DNA of 50,918 bases from Lacticaseibacillus chiayiensis (GCF_004123795.1 NZ_MSSM01000014.1:1-50918); one strand, 5' to 3'. Counted from the stretch's first letter, positions 19,416 through 28,542 are shown. Program-made: numbers and translations. Notes: generated by a model from the letters alone, not told the origin.

Positions 19416-21092
19416 TTAGTTTGACACTTCGTCATCCGATGCAGCCAATAGTTGATGCCGTCCGTTTGAGGTGACTTTAATGATCACAGCGGCAATGATC
19501 AGATCGACAACGATAATAATGGCCCACTGAATGACAGGTGTTAAGTGGTTAAGCAAATTGACATGCATGCCATAGGTCGCGGCTGCGATTAGCCCAACCA
19601 GGCTGAGCACCGTAAAGATAAGCCAGGTATTGCGGCTGAAGGCGAGGCCACTGACGGTATTACGCTGCCGCTTGGCAATCCACGGCATCAAGACGCCAAG
19701 CGCCACCATACCGATCGGTACGACAATGTTCAGTACCAGCATCAAGGTAAATGTATCGGCCGTCGCATCGGTCGGGAAGAAGCCGAGTGTTCCTAGCAGA
19801 AAAGTAATGCCAAGCATCCAGATACCGACCACCAGACCGACTTTACGATTCTTGAGGAACGTATAATCCGGCGTTGGGAAACGATCTTGATGCAGACGGA
19901 CCATCGTGTAGGACCAGAATAGGAAGCAGGTCGACAAGGGACTCACAATGCCGTTGAGGTTCAATAACCAGTTGAAGATATCATTTATTTTCGGTAGCAA
20001 TGCTCCCAGCGCCATGATCAGTGCACAGAGAATCGTGGTCATCCAGTACCCGTTGATCGGCAGGCCGTCTTCATTCATTTTGGTGAGTTGTCGTGGCATA
20101 AAGCGTTTAGCCACATCAGAGAGGAAGACCCGGGTGGAAGCGTCCAGAATCACGGCTAGTTGTGCCAACATATAAATACCCTGCACCACGGCGAAAAGAT
20201 ACATGAGGCTGTTACCTAAGCCGAATTGGCGACCGATTGCCTGAAACGCATAATAGGATCCGTTCATTTTCAAATCATTCGGCAAATGATGGGCGTTGAA
20301 GTAAACCCCAAGTGAAAAAGTGCCAAACAAAGTCAGAAACATCGTCATAATGGCAATCATTTTCAACGCCTTGGGGAAATCACGCGCAGGATGGCGCATG
20401 TCCTTCGTATACGGCGCAGCGAGTTCCGAGCCGTTCATGGCAAAGACGAACAAGCCAAATGTCGACAGAAAACTCAGTGAGAAGAAGTCTTTGGGGATGA
20501 AGGCCTTGAAGTCAAACGGGCGGGTGGCGATCGGCGCGCCTTTTGACAAGCCGATGAACGTCATCACCACAAACAGAATGGTCATGATGAACATGGCGCC
20601 ACCGCCGATGGTTGACATAATTTCAAGACTCTTATTTTTGAAGAAATGCTGGAGCCAAATAAAAATCACAAAGATAACAGCGGTCAAAATGCCAAACCAC
20701 GCGTTGCCGAGGTTGGCCTGAATATTGCCGTTGCCGTTGATGATCCAGCCAAACGAGATGACGACGGAATTGGCGACGTCGACCACATAAGGCAGACCAG
20801 TGATCCAGTAGAACCACGCGGCATAGTAGCCAACCGTATCGCCATTGGTTTCGCGCATCCAGCTGGTGATCCCGCCGCCGTGCTCGGAAAAAGTCGATCC
20901 CATGTGCGCAACAATCAGGTTGTAAGGGATGACATAGAAGAAAGTCATGATGATCCAGCTGGTGAACGCCACCAAGCCTTGATTTTGGAAGTTGTAAATG
21001 ATGTCGTCAAAGCCGATCACGGTCACAAAGTCCATGAGGCCGACAACCATCCAGGGGATATATTGTTTCTGCGGTTTTTCTAAATCGTTCAT
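19416..21092 (-). CDS. APC superfamily amino acid permease or antiporter
   Basis: This large integral membrane transporter has 558 residues and about 12 to 14 hydrophobic spans. GADC/YjeM-like features include FTSWIIMTFFYVIPYN, SEHGGGITSWMRE in the first third and FAMNGSELAAPYTKDM in the central span, where APC transporters bind the substrate amino group. The family includes glutamate/GABA exchangers used for acid resistance. No decarboxylase gene lies beside it, so the substrate is open. I chose ATG 21092, which is 10 bp after AAGGAG; TTG 21099 would be 1 bp from it. The ribosome binding site is inside a long inverted repeat (21101-21153). Confidence 0.88.
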   Translation of the reverse strand: MNDLEKPQKQYIPWMVVGLMDFVTVIGFDDIIYNFQNQGLVAFTSWIIMTFFYVIPYNLIVAHMGSTFSEHGGGITSWMRETNGDTVGYYAAWFYWITGLPYVVDVANSVVISFGWIINGNGNIQANLGNAWFGILTAVIFVIFIWLQHFFKNKSLEIMSTIGGGAMFIMTILFVVMTFIGLSKGAPIATRPFDFKAFIPKDFFSLSFLSTFGLFVFAMNGSELAAPYTKDMRHPARDFPKALKMIAIMTMFLTLFGTFSLGVYFNAHHLPNDLKMNGSYYAFQAIGRQFGLGNSLMYLFAVVQGIYMLAQLAVILDASTRVFLSDVAKRFMPRQLTKMNEDGLPINGYWMTTILCALIMALGALLPKINDIFNWLLNLNGIVSPLSTCFLFWSYTMVRLHQDRFPTPDYTFLKNRKVGLVVGIWMLGITFLLGTLGFFPTDATADTFTLMLVLNIVVPIGMVALGVLMPWIAKRQRNTVSGLAFSRNTWLIFTVLSLVGLIAAATYGMHVNLLNHLTPVIQWAIIIVVDLIIAAVIIKVTSNGRHQLLAASDDEVSN

Positions 21093-21100
21093 ATCAGTCA

Positions 21101-21153
21101 AGCTCCTTTTCTAGGTCGAGTACTGAACTAACTGCTAACCTAGACCCGGAGCT
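21101..21153 (-). promoter_or_regulatory. Leader hairpin covering the permease ribosome binding site
   Basis: AGCTCC (21101-21106) pairs with GGAGCT (21148-21153), and CTAGGT (21111-21116) pairs with ACCTAG (21138-21143). The two blocks are separated by 4 nt on each side, so the helix is symmetric. In the minus-strand mRNA the 3' arm contains the AAGGAGC ribosome binding site of the permease, so the folded leader would hide it. A minus-strand TATAAT at 21216-21221 would give a leader that includes the hairpin. Confidence 0.55.
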
Positions 21154-21266
21154 TTGTTGCGAAAAATTCCCAACGACGAACCAACTTTCATAAGTATTTT
21201 CATGAATCAATAGTGATTATAGCAAGGATTAAGCCGTTATGGCGGAAAAAGTTAAGAAAAGCTAAT

Positions 21267-21290
21267 GAAACTAACAAACCCGTTAGTTTC
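21267..21290. promoter_or_regulatory. Perfect 9-bp inverted repeat, possible operator
   Basis: GAAACTAAC (21267-21275) and GTTAGTTTC (21282-21290) are perfect inverted copies around 6 bp. The site lies between the divergent permease and BceAB-like genes and has no T-run, so a regulator binding site is more likely than a terminator. Confidence 0.45.
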
Positions 21291-21392
21291 CAAAGGCCAA
21301 TTGTTAGCGCACGGACAGGAGAAATCGTTTAATAACCACTATTATTAAATTAATCAAGCAAACGCCGTAACTTGGCAAATGGAGGTTTTATC

Positions 21393-22154
21393 ATGGACAA
21401 ACGACAACCGATTGTCACCGTTGAAAATGTAACCAAGACTTATGGTAAACGTGGGGAGAAGCAGACACCTGCGTTAAAAGGCGTCAGTTTTCAAGTTGAA
21501 CCAGGAGAATTTGTCGGCATTATGGGCGCTTCCGGATCCGGGAAAACTACCCTTTTAAATATTTTGAGTACACTCGACACGCCAACGTCCGGTTCCGTGC
21601 GGATTAAGGGGGATGACGTGACCAAGCTGAAAGGTAATGCCTTGTCTGATTTTCGCGCCAAACGTATCGGTTTTATTTTCCAAGACTTCAACTTGCTGGA
21701 GAATCTGACCGGTCGAGAAAATATTGCGTTGCCGCTGGCGTTGCAGAACGTGAGCGCTAAGAAGCAGGCGGAAGCGGTGGATAAGATTGCCCGGACGCTG
21801 GGTATTGAGGCGGTGTTGGATCATTATCCGACTGAACTTTCCGGTGGGCAGAAACAGCGAGTGGCTGCAGCTCGGGCGTTGGTTCAGCAGCCGGACATTT
21901 TGTTTGGCGACGAGCCGACTGGAGCGCTTGATTCGACGGCGGCCCGGGAACTATTGAATACGATGGACCAACTGAATCACGATGAAGGCGTGTCAATTCT
22001 GCTTGTGACCCATGATCCGTTTTCGGCTAGTTATGCCAGCCGAATTTTGTTCATCAAAGATGGCCAGATCGGCTCTGAACTGAAACATGGTGATAAAAGT
22101 CAAGAAGCCTTTTATCAGGAGATTCTTGAAACCCTTGGAACGTTCCAGAAATAG
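21393..22154 (+). CDS. ABC transporter ATP-binding protein (BceA/MacB-like)
   Basis: This ATPase subunit belongs to the family that handles antimicrobial peptides, often by freeing lipid II-cycle intermediates from bacitracin-like drugs. Walker A is GASGSGKTT, the signature is LSGGQKQR, Walker B is ILFGDEPTGALD, and the H-loop is LVTHD. FQDFNLLENLT in the Q-loop region is typical of this branch. ATG 21393 lies 7 bp after GGAGG. At 253 residues the length is standard. The permease gene follows after 11 bp. The BceRS-type sensor kinase and response regulator that often flank such pairs are absent here. Confidence 0.92.
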   Translation: MDKRQPIVTVENVTKTYGKRGEKQTPALKGVSFQVEPGEFVGIMGASGSGKTTLLNILSTLDTPTSGSVRIKGDDVTKLKGNALSDFRAKRIGFIFQDFNLLENLTGRENIALPLALQNVSAKKQAEAVDKIARTLGIEAVLDHYPTELSGGQKQRVAAARALVQQPDILFGDEPTGALDSTAARELLNTMDQLNHDEGVSILLVTHDPFSASYASRILFIKDGQIGSELKHGDKSQEAFYQEILETLGTFQK

Positions 22155-22165
22155 GAGGCGATTGT

Positions 22166-23974
22166 GTGTTACGCAAACTTGCTCTTGGCGGTTTAAAGAA
22201 CCGTTTTCGAGATTATGCTGTGTTATTTTCCGGCTTGGTGATTGCCAGCGCCGTGTTTTACATGTTCATGGCCTTGGCCACCAACACCAGCTTTTTGACG
22301 AAGAATTCACCTGTCGCTTTTACGCCATTCATCTTTGGCTTTGGCGCCGTGTTACTGGCGATTATTACGTTGGTGTATATCGTGTATGCTAACAGCTTCC
22401 TGTTGAGTATGCGCCAACGTGATTACGCCATGTTCATGATGCTAGGGGCAAAAGGGCGAAAAATCGGCCAGTTGATTTTTCTTGAAACCGTGACGATCGG
22501 GATTCTTGCAACGATTGGCGGCATTGTCATCGGGATGGTCGGCACCAAGTTTGTCGGTCAATGGTTAATCCATACCTTGCATGCGCCGGCCACTGGCTTT
22601 ACCGCAATCTGGCTGCCGGCGATTTTGTGGACGCTTGGTTTCTTTATCGTTTTGTTTGTTTTTTCGGCGATTTATAACGCTAGCAAACTATTGAAAACGC
22701 CCATGATGGCCTTGTTGCATCAAACGCAGACACCTAACCGCATCAAGCAACGTAAAGTCAGTTTTGCCATTCAGATTATCCTCGGCTTGGTGTTGTTGGT
22801 TGTCGGTTACTACAGTATGGCTAACATTGCTGTTTTCCAGTTATTAGCGATTCCGCTAGCGTTAGTGACCATTGTGGCAGGGACTTATTTCCTATTTAAT
22901 TCTGTGTTTGTTGCCTTGATCAGTTTAATGAAGCGCAATAAGGCATTCGCAGCCAAACAGTTGCATACCTTTACGCTATCGCAGCTGAGTTTTCGGATTC
23001 GTGATTATACGCGGATTTTATCGGTTGTCTCGATTCTTTTTGCGCTGGCATTAGGTGCGATTACAGTCGGTTTAGGCTTTACCCACGATATTCCGGCATT
23101 GGCCAATCAGGCGACGGTTTACGATGTGACGGTGACATCGCCCAATGCGGCAACGCAGGCGGAAGTCAATAAGTTGCAAGGTGTGACTGCTAAACAGCAA
23201 TACACACTTAAATCAGACGCCAATACTGTTTATGTGAATCAAGCTGCGATCGATGCCCACCCACTGGAAATCAAGGCGAATGACAAAGGACTTAATGCAC
23301 CAAGCATCAAAGTTACCAGCCACAACTTTAACAAGATGATCAAGCGTTATCCAACGGCTTTTGGTGTTTTCATTGGCAACAATCGCGGTAAGCAAATGAA
23401 GGTAGCCGATCCCGCTACGTTTGCCAAGCTGGGGCATACGGAGACGCTGACGACGATCAAGGTGCGCGATTTTAACCAGAATTATGACACGATCCAGAAA
23501 ATCGTGACGATGCAACAGCACCAGTATCCGCGGTTGGGCCAAACGAATTCCGATCAGAAGTTTGCTTTTTATGCCGTTGTGAATGGCATGTATTCCGGTC
23601 TTGCGTTCATGGGCTTCTTCCTAGGTCTTGCGTTCCTGGCCATGCTGGCGTCCACGCTCATGTTCAAAATTCTGTCGGGAGCCAATGACGATCAAAGCCG
23701 CTACCTCATGCTCCAAAAGATTGGGGCACGGCCGCAAACATTACGGCGTTCAATTCGTCAGGAAATCGGTGCACTGTTCCTGCTGCCAGGGGTGGTAGGC
23801 ATCGTGCATGTGCTATTTGGCCTTCAGATGTTCAAGGCCTTGTTGAGTCAGCCGTACGCGAATTTGCTCGTACCATTTGGCTTGTTTATCATCTTGTACG
23901 GGTTGTATTATTTGGCAACGGTTTGGATTTACCAGAGTATTGTTATCAACAAGGATCTGGCGGCGAAAGCTTAA
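22166..23974 (+). CDS. ABC transporter permease, BceB/FtsX-like
   Basis: This membrane partner of the upstream ATPase has about ten spans arranged as in BceB. Two FtsX-type blocks flank a large extracellular domain of about 200 residues (roughly 310-480) that would recognise the peptide or its lipid target. QRDYAMFMMLGAKGRKIGQL near the first block and SRYLMLQKIGARPQTLRRSI near the last are the conserved cytoplasmic coupling loops. The start is GTG 22166 behind GGAGGCGATT. At 602 residues it is slightly shorter than typical BceB. A terminator follows at 24021. Confidence 0.9.
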   Translation: MLRKLALGGLKNRFRDYAVLFSGLVIASAVFYMFMALATNTSFLTKNSPVAFTPFIFGFGAVLLAIITLVYIVYANSFLLSMRQRDYAMFMMLGAKGRKIGQLIFLETVTIGILATIGGIVIGMVGTKFVGQWLIHTLHAPATGFTAIWLPAILWTLGFFIVLFVFSAIYNASKLLKTPMMALLHQTQTPNRIKQRKVSFAIQIILGLVLLVVGYYSMANIAVFQLLAIPLALVTIVAGTYFLFNSVFVALISLMKRNKAFAAKQLHTFTLSQLSFRIRDYTRILSVVSILFALALGAITVGLGFTHDIPALANQATVYDVTVTSPNAATQAEVNKLQGVTAKQQYTLKSDANTVYVNQAAIDAHPLEIKANDKGLNAPSIKVTSHNFNKMIKRYPTAFGVFIGNNRGKQMKVADPATFAKLGHTETLTTIKVRDFNQNYDTIQKIVTMQQHQYPRLGQTNSDQKFAFYAVVNGMYSGLAFMGFFLGLAFLAMLASTLMFKILSGANDDQSRYLMLQKIGARPQTLRRSIRQEIGALFLLPGVVGIVHVLFGLQMFKALLSQPYANLLVPFGLFIILYGLYYLATVWIYQSIVINKDLAAKA

Positions 23975-24018
23975 TTAACGCCACTGGATCTAGAGGCGCA
24001 GGTTAAAATGCGAAGCAA

Positions 24019-24046
24019 AGCAGTCCGTGAGTGCGGGCTGTTTTTG
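24019..24046 (+). terminator. Terminator after the BceAB-like pair
   Basis: GCAGTCCG pairs with CGGGCTGT (one G-T pair) around a 6-nt loop, followed by TTTTTG. Confidence 0.75.
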
Positions 24047-24164
24047 TTTTCGGCGTTTCCTTATGAGAACTCTCCAAGCCAACTTCGAATTTGTGCTTAC
24101 GTCAGCTTGCTGACATGTACATCTGTTCCGAATCAGCTATTTTGATGCGTACATTTGGTCTGGT

Positions 24165-24316
24165 CGAGCGCTTACATTGCTTCGTAAAATAGGGGTTGTA
24201 AGAAAGATTGATAACAAATCAAACCGAGAGCGATACTGATTCAGCGAGGCTAGGCGTTTCTGACAAGGGTCGTGACGCATGATCTGTTTATTTGTCACTG
24301 TTTTTATAAGCGCTCG
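24165..24316. promoter_or_regulatory. Oppositely oriented TAAGCGCTCG copies upstream of rhaD
   Basis: CGAGCGCTTA at 24165-24174 and TAAGCGCTCG at 24307-24316 are exact inverted copies 130 bp apart in the gene-free stretch 24047-24350. The first, read on the minus strand as ATGTAAGCGCTCGAC, resembles a catabolite (CcpA cre) site with two mismatches at the end. They may be control sites for rhaD. No clear -10/-35 pair is seen. Confidence 0.35.
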
Positions 24317-24350
24317 GGGCGATGACCATAAGGAAAGAAGGAACGTTTTC

Positions 24351-25244
24351 ATGGCAGATTCAAAAAAGGATTTCTTGAATCCCGAATATACTCAGGCGTT
24401 TATTGATTCACCGTTTGTTCAACAAATGCAAAAGGTGACCTGGAACCTTTATCAGCACGGTTGGGATGAGCGTAACGGCGGCAATGTCAGCTATCGGTTG
24501 ACGGAACAGGAAGTTAGCCAGTATGGTGATGTGCATGAAGTTAAGCGCAACATTCCGATTAAGTTTGATGCTGGCGAATTGGCTGGCCAATACTTCTTGG
24601 TAACCGGCACTGGTCGCTACTTCAAGAATGTTAAGGACTTCCCGGAACGTGATACCGGGCTTGTCCGGATTGCCGAAGATGGCCACAGTGTTGATTTGTT
24701 GTGGGGCTTTTCAGACGGCGGCCAGCCAACCAGTGAATTCCCGGCACATTTGATGACCCACATCCAGCGGCTCAAGAAGGATCCTAACCAGCGCGTTGTC
24801 ATGCATTGCCATCCAACCAACACGATTGCCATGACCTTCACATTGCCATGGAGAGAAAAGCTCTTCAGCCGGATTTTCTGGAAGATGCAGGCTGAATCGA
24901 TCGTTGTCTTCCCTGAAGGTGTCGGCGTTTTGCCATACATGACACCAGGCACGAATGAAATCGGTCAGGCAACCGCTGAAAAAATGGGCACCTACCGCAT
25001 TGTGCTCTGGCCACTCCACGGCATTTTTGGCGCAGGCGACTCCATTGATGAAACCTATGGCTTGATCGAAACTGTCGAAAAAGCCGCGACCATTTACACC
25101 GCAATTCAGGCGCAAGGTGGCAAGTTCGTCAACGAGATTACCGATGACAATCTGGAGCAATTGGCACAACGCTTCGACTTAACGCCAAATCCAGAATTCA
25201 TCCATGGCGATTCGCTGATTAAAGAAAAGGAATTGGTCCACTAG
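24351..25244 (+). CDS. rhaD: Rhamnulose-1-phosphate aldolase
   Basis: RhaD is a zinc class II aldolase that cleaves L-rhamnulose-1-phosphate to dihydroxyacetone phosphate and L-lactaldehyde. The NGGNVSYRL phrase near residue 43 is the phosphate-binding loop. Glu129 (SEFPAH) is the catalytic acid. His152 and His154 (MHCHPTN) and His223 ([11 protein letters not shown]) are the zinc ligands. At 297 residues it is slightly longer than the E. coli enzyme. The start is ATG 24351 after AGGAAAGAAGGAA. It is monocistronic with its own terminator; rhaA, rhaB and a rhamnose transporter are not in the window. Confidence 0.93.
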   Translation: MADSKKDFLNPEYTQAFIDSPFVQQMQKVTWNLYQHGWDERNGGNVSYRLTEQEVSQYGDVHEVKRNIPIKFDAGELAGQYFLVTGTGRYFKNVKDFPERDTGLVRIAEDGHSVDLLWGFSDGGQPTSEFPAHLMTHIQRLKKDPNQRVVMHCHPTNTIAMTFTLPWREKLFSRIFWKMQAESIVVFPEGVGVLPYMTPGTNEIGQATAEKMGTYRIVLWPLHGIFGAGDSIDETYGLIETVEKAATIYTAIQAQGGKFVNEITDDNLEQLAQRFDLTPNPEFIHGDSLIKEKELVH

Positions 25245-25275
25245 TCGTAACTAGTATGTTTGCCAATTGAGACGT

Positions 25276-25317
25276 AAAAAGACCACGCAGCCAAATTTTG
25301 ACGTGCATGGTCTTTTT
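25276..25317. terminator. Bidirectional terminator between rhaD and the histidine phosphatase gene
   Basis: AAAAAGACC (25276-25284) pairs with GGTCTTTTT (25309-25317), with a further GCA/TGC pairing inside. There is a T-run on both strands. Confidence 0.88.
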
Positions 25318-25340
25318 TTGATGCTAAAGGCAAGAAACAA

Positions 25341-26006
25341 TCAAGCCTCAAACTCGTTATAACTCAGTATCTTAATCCCCGTATCCGTCAACAAAATCTT
25401 GCTAATCGACCCATTACGCGGCGAATCGGTGACTACGAAGCCGTCGTTTTTGCCGAACTTGTCGACAATGCTGCGGATGGTGGTGCCGTGGCTGACCATG
25501 AGCACCTTGTCGCCTTCTTTGTTTTCGGACCGCAGCTGGCGGAAGCCTTTCATGAGGCGAGTCCAGTAAGTCCGCGCGTCTTCGGCTTCATGGAATGGAT
25601 CGGCATCGTGCATGAAATCTTTTGACGCATCGACACCATATTGTTCCAGAATTTCGGGATACGTCTTTGCCCCATGCGGAAAGCCAACCATGTACCAGGT
25701 TTGGCCAGAATCCTCGCCTTCAAAATAGCCATAAAACTGCTCCCGGAAAAATGGCGTGACTGTCAGCGGAATCTTACCGGTTAGATTCTTGCTTAAAATT
25801 AAATCAGCCGTTCGCGTTGCCCGCGTCGTGTCACTGCAATAAGCATGGGTAAACGCGACATTGCGCAAAATAATGCCAGTGCTAGTACCGTCTTTGATCC
25901 CGTTTTCAGTCAGTGGTGAATCGCACCAACCTTGCATTTTATTGAAATGATTGAACCATGTTTGGCCGTGACGCACTAGATAAACGGTAATACCCTTCGT
26001 AGCCAT
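25341..26006 (-). CDS. Histidine phosphatase family protein (phosphoglycerate mutase-like)
   Basis: This 221-residue member of the branch-1 histidine phosphatases carries the signature LVRHGQTWFN near residue 10, with the phospho-accepting His, and VSHGTT near the C-terminus, with the second His. FREQFYGYFEGEDSG provides the acid residue region. Such proteins range from mutases to broad phosphatases, so no substrate is assigned. The start is ATG 26006 behind GAGGAGG; the frame extends further upstream but without a ribosome binding site. It stands alone on the minus strand, divergent from hemH. Confidence 0.88.
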   Translation of the reverse strand: MATKGITVYLVRHGQTWFNHFNKMQGWCDSPLTENGIKDGTSTGIILRNVAFTHAYCSDTTRATRTADLILSKNLTGKIPLTVTPFFREQFYGYFEGEDSGQTWYMVGFPHGAKTYPEILEQYGVDASKDFMHDADPFHEAEDARTYWTRLMKGFRQLRSENKEGDKVLMVSHGTTIRSIVDKFGKNDGFVVTDSPRNGSISKILLTDTGIKILSYNEFEA

Positions 26007-26167
26007 CCTGTTGCCTCCTCGAAAGTTTACTTCTAAAGATAGTTTAGCATAGAAACGCGAGTAGGTTAGTTTTGAACGGATGCTTATTATGAAAGAAAAC
26101 GCCGTCAGAAGAAAGTGCACTGTGTTATTCTTAGTTTATGATTTTGACGCATGATGGGGGCAGTAAA

Positions 26168-27127
26168 ATGGTTAAAGGGTTGTTAATTGTGAATTTGGGT
26201 TCGCCGGTTTCGCCAAGTACGCGGGATGTCCGCCGGTATTTGCAGGAATTTTTAAGTGATCAGAATGTTATCACGATGCCTAAAATGTTGTGGCAGCCGA
26301 TTTTACGCGGCTTTATTCTGCCTTTTCGCAGTTGGCGTTCAGCAACCTTTTATCAGCATGAATGGACAAAAGCCGGATCACCGTTAATTGCTTATACGCA
26401 GGTGACGCGCGATCGTTTGCGGGAAGTGTTGCCGGACTGGGATGTCCAAATGGCAATGAATTATGGCGGCGAGTATCCCATTGGCGAGACGCTGCAGACT
26501 ATGGCGACGCGTGGAGACCATCCGATTGTGGTCATTCCGTTGTTTCCCGAGTATACGCAAAGCACGACGAAGACCATTTTGGATAAAGTGGCGGCGTCTG
26601 GCGTCAAGACGTTGGTTGTCGATCACTTTTATGATCAGCCGGCCTATTTGAAGCTATTGGCCCAACAATTAGATGAAGCTTACAGTCAGGATCAGTACGA
26701 TGCTGTGATCCTGAGCTACCACGGGATTCCAACATCCATGGTGCGTCATGGCGATCCTTATCAGCAAGCCTGTGAAGCCACGACTGCAGGCGTTAAACGC
26801 TATTTAAAGAAGGTACCTCAGGAGAAGGTCGAAATGTGTTACCAGTCCAAATTTGGCCCGGTCCCATGGCTAAAACCATATTTGCGCAACCGGCTCATGG
26901 CGTTAGCGGCGTTGGGCAAACGGCGAGTGTTGGTGGCCACACCGAGTTTTGTGGCAGATTGCCTGGAGACGCTAGAAGAAAATGACGTTCAAAACTACCA
27001 GACATTTCGGGCCAATGGCGGCAAAGTCTTTAAATCAGTGCGACCGATGAATGGGTGTGCACCATTTTGTGACATTCTGGCGTCGCTTGCAAAAGAAAAA
27101 GTTGCAGCGGAGGCCCATAGACAATGA
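26168..27127 (+). CDS. hemH: Ferrochelatase (coproporphyrin type expected in Gram-positives)
   Basis: This enzyme inserts Fe2+ into a porphyrin; in Firmicutes the substrate is coproporphyrin III. NLGSPVSPSTRDVRRYL is the N-terminal motif. His185 (SYHGIP) and Glu268 (CLETLEE) are the metal-site residues, and CYQSKFGPVPWLKPY matches the conserved substrate region. At 319 residues it has normal length and all landmarks. ATG 26168 follows GGGGGCAGTAAA; the upstream ATG 26138 lacks a ribosome binding site. Its last bases overlap the mntH start. No other heme synthesis gene is in the window, which is notable for a group thought not to make heme. Confidence 0.92.
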   Translation: MVKGLLIVNLGSPVSPSTRDVRRYLQEFLSDQNVITMPKMLWQPILRGFILPFRSWRSATFYQHEWTKAGSPLIAYTQVTRDRLREVLPDWDVQMAMNYGGEYPIGETLQTMATRGDHPIVVIPLFPEYTQSTTKTILDKVAASGVKTLVVDHFYDQPAYLKLLAQQLDEAYSQDQYDAVILSYHGIPTSMVRHGDPYQQACEATTAGVKRYLKKVPQEKVEMCYQSKFGPVPWLKPYLRNRLMALAALGKRRVLVATPSFVADCLETLEENDVQNYQTFRANGGKVFKSVRPMNGCAPFCDILASLAKEKVAAEAHRQ

Positions 27128-28476
27128 AACAAGATGATCGATTGCAGGCGCAACAGGCCAAGCGCAGTCTAGATGACATTAATCGCAGTGTGCAGGTACC
27201 AGGTGTTTACGAAACCTCCTTTTTCCAAAAGTTTCTGGCTTATAGCGGTCCCGGAGCGCTGGTGGCGGTTGGCTACATGGATCCGGGAAACTGGCTGACA
27301 GCGTTGGAAGGCGGTAGTAAATACCACGACGCGTTGTTGTCGGTGTTATTGATGACCATATTGGTTGCCATGTTTATGCAGAGTCTGTCGATCAAACTCG
27401 GCGTTGTCGCGCGATTGGATCTGGCACAGGCGATTGCAGCCTTTGTGCCAAAATGGACGCGGATTTGCCTGTGGCTGATTAATGAGGCGGCGATGATGGC
27501 GACAGATATGACAGGCGTCGTGGGAACTGCCATTGCGCTGAAGTTGCTGTTTGGTCTGCCTTTAATGTGGGGAATGTTGCTGACGATTGCCGATGTGCTG
27601 GTTGTTTTGTTCTTTTTGCGTTTTGGCATTCGGCGCATTGAACTGATTGTGTTGGCCTCGATTTTAACAGTGGGGATTATTTTTGGTATTGAAGTGGCGC
27701 GTGCGCATCCCTCAGTCGGCGGGATTGTTGGCGGTTTCGTACCGCGCCCGGAGATTTTGACGAACCACGGGATGTTGGTGCTTAGTCTGGGGATTATGGG
27801 TGCCACAATTATGCCGCACAATATTTACTTACATTCCTCGTTGGCGCAAAGTCGCAGGTACGATGAACATATCCCAGCGCAGGTGACCGAGGCACTGCGA
27901 TTTGGCAAGTGGGACTCTAATGTGCATCTCGTGGCAGCGTTTTTGATCAATGCGTTGTTGCTGGTGTTGGGCGCAACGTTATTTTATGGGGTCGGTGGAC
28001 ACGTGACGGCGTTTCAGGGCGTGTATAACGGGTTGAAAAATCCGGCCATCGTCGGCAATCTTGCTAGCCCGATCATGAGCACACTGTTTGCGTTTGCGTT
28101 ACTGATTACGGGATTAATTAGCTCGATTGCCAGCACGTTAGCCGGACAGATCGTGATGGAAGGCTACCTCAACATTCAGATGCCGTTGTGGGAACGACGC
28201 TTGTTGACGCGGGCGGTGACTTTGATTCCAATCATGATCATCGGTTTCATCATGGGCTTTAGTGAGCACAACTTCGAACAGGTCATTGTCTTTGCGCAGG
28301 TGGCCCTAAGCATTGCGCTGCCGTTTACGCTTTTTCCTTTAGTCGCGCTAACCGATCGACGCGATTTGATGGGGGATCATGTTAATTCGCCGGTCGTGCG
28401 CTGGGGCGGCTACATACTGACAGGGTTGATCACGTTGCTCAATCTGCAACTGATTGTGTCCGTCTTTGTACCGTGA
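27124..28476 (+). CDS. mntH: Nramp divalent metal:proton symporter
   Basis: MntH imports Mn2+ (and Fe2+) with protons. DPGNW at residues 53-57 is the Nramp metal-binding motif in span 1, and ATIMPHN around 228-233 supplies the second set of ligands in span 6. There are about eleven spans in 450 residues, the normal length. The start ATG 27124 overlaps the hemH stop as ATGA and has GGAGG inside hemH, so the two are translationally coupled. Lactobacilli depend on manganese for oxidative protection, so linkage to ferrochelatase points to joint metal handling. A terminator follows directly. Confidence 0.94.
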   Translation: MKQDDRLQAQQAKRSLDDINRSVQVPGVYETSFFQKFLAYSGPGALVAVGYMDPGNWLTALEGGSKYHDALLSVLLMTILVAMFMQSLSIKLGVVARLDLAQAIAAFVPKWTRICLWLINEAAMMATDMTGVVGTAIALKLLFGLPLMWGMLLTIADVLVVLFFLRFGIRRIELIVLASILTVGIIFGIEVARAHPSVGGIVGGFVPRPEILTNHGMLVLSLGIMGATIMPHNIYLHSSLAQSRRYDEHIPAQVTEALRFGKWDSNVHLVAAFLINALLLVLGATLFYGVGGHVTAFQGVYNGLKNPAIVGNLASPIMSTLFAFALLITGLISSIASTLAGQIVMEGYLNIQMPLWERRLLTRAVTLIPIMIIGFIMGFSEHNFEQVIVFAQVALSIALPFTLFPLVALTDRRDLMGDHVNSPVVRWGGYILTGLITLLNLQLIVSVFVP

Positions 28477-28484
28477 TAATACAA

Positions 28485-28518
28485 AAAAACCGATTGCCAT
28501 TGAAGGTAATCGGTTTTT
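28485..28518. terminator. Bidirectional terminator after hemH-mntH
   Basis: AAAAACCGATT (28485-28495) plus GCC pairs with GGTAATCGGTTTTT (28505-28518) around a 6-nt loop. It also serves the convergent peptidase gene. Confidence 0.92.
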
Positions 28519-28542
28519 CTATGTCAGGCTCACTTTTGCAAC

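Noticed and set aside
21093-21260. T-box leader for the amino acid permease
   Set aside because: The conserved T-box sequence is absent from the leader; only the hairpin over the ribosome binding site is seen.
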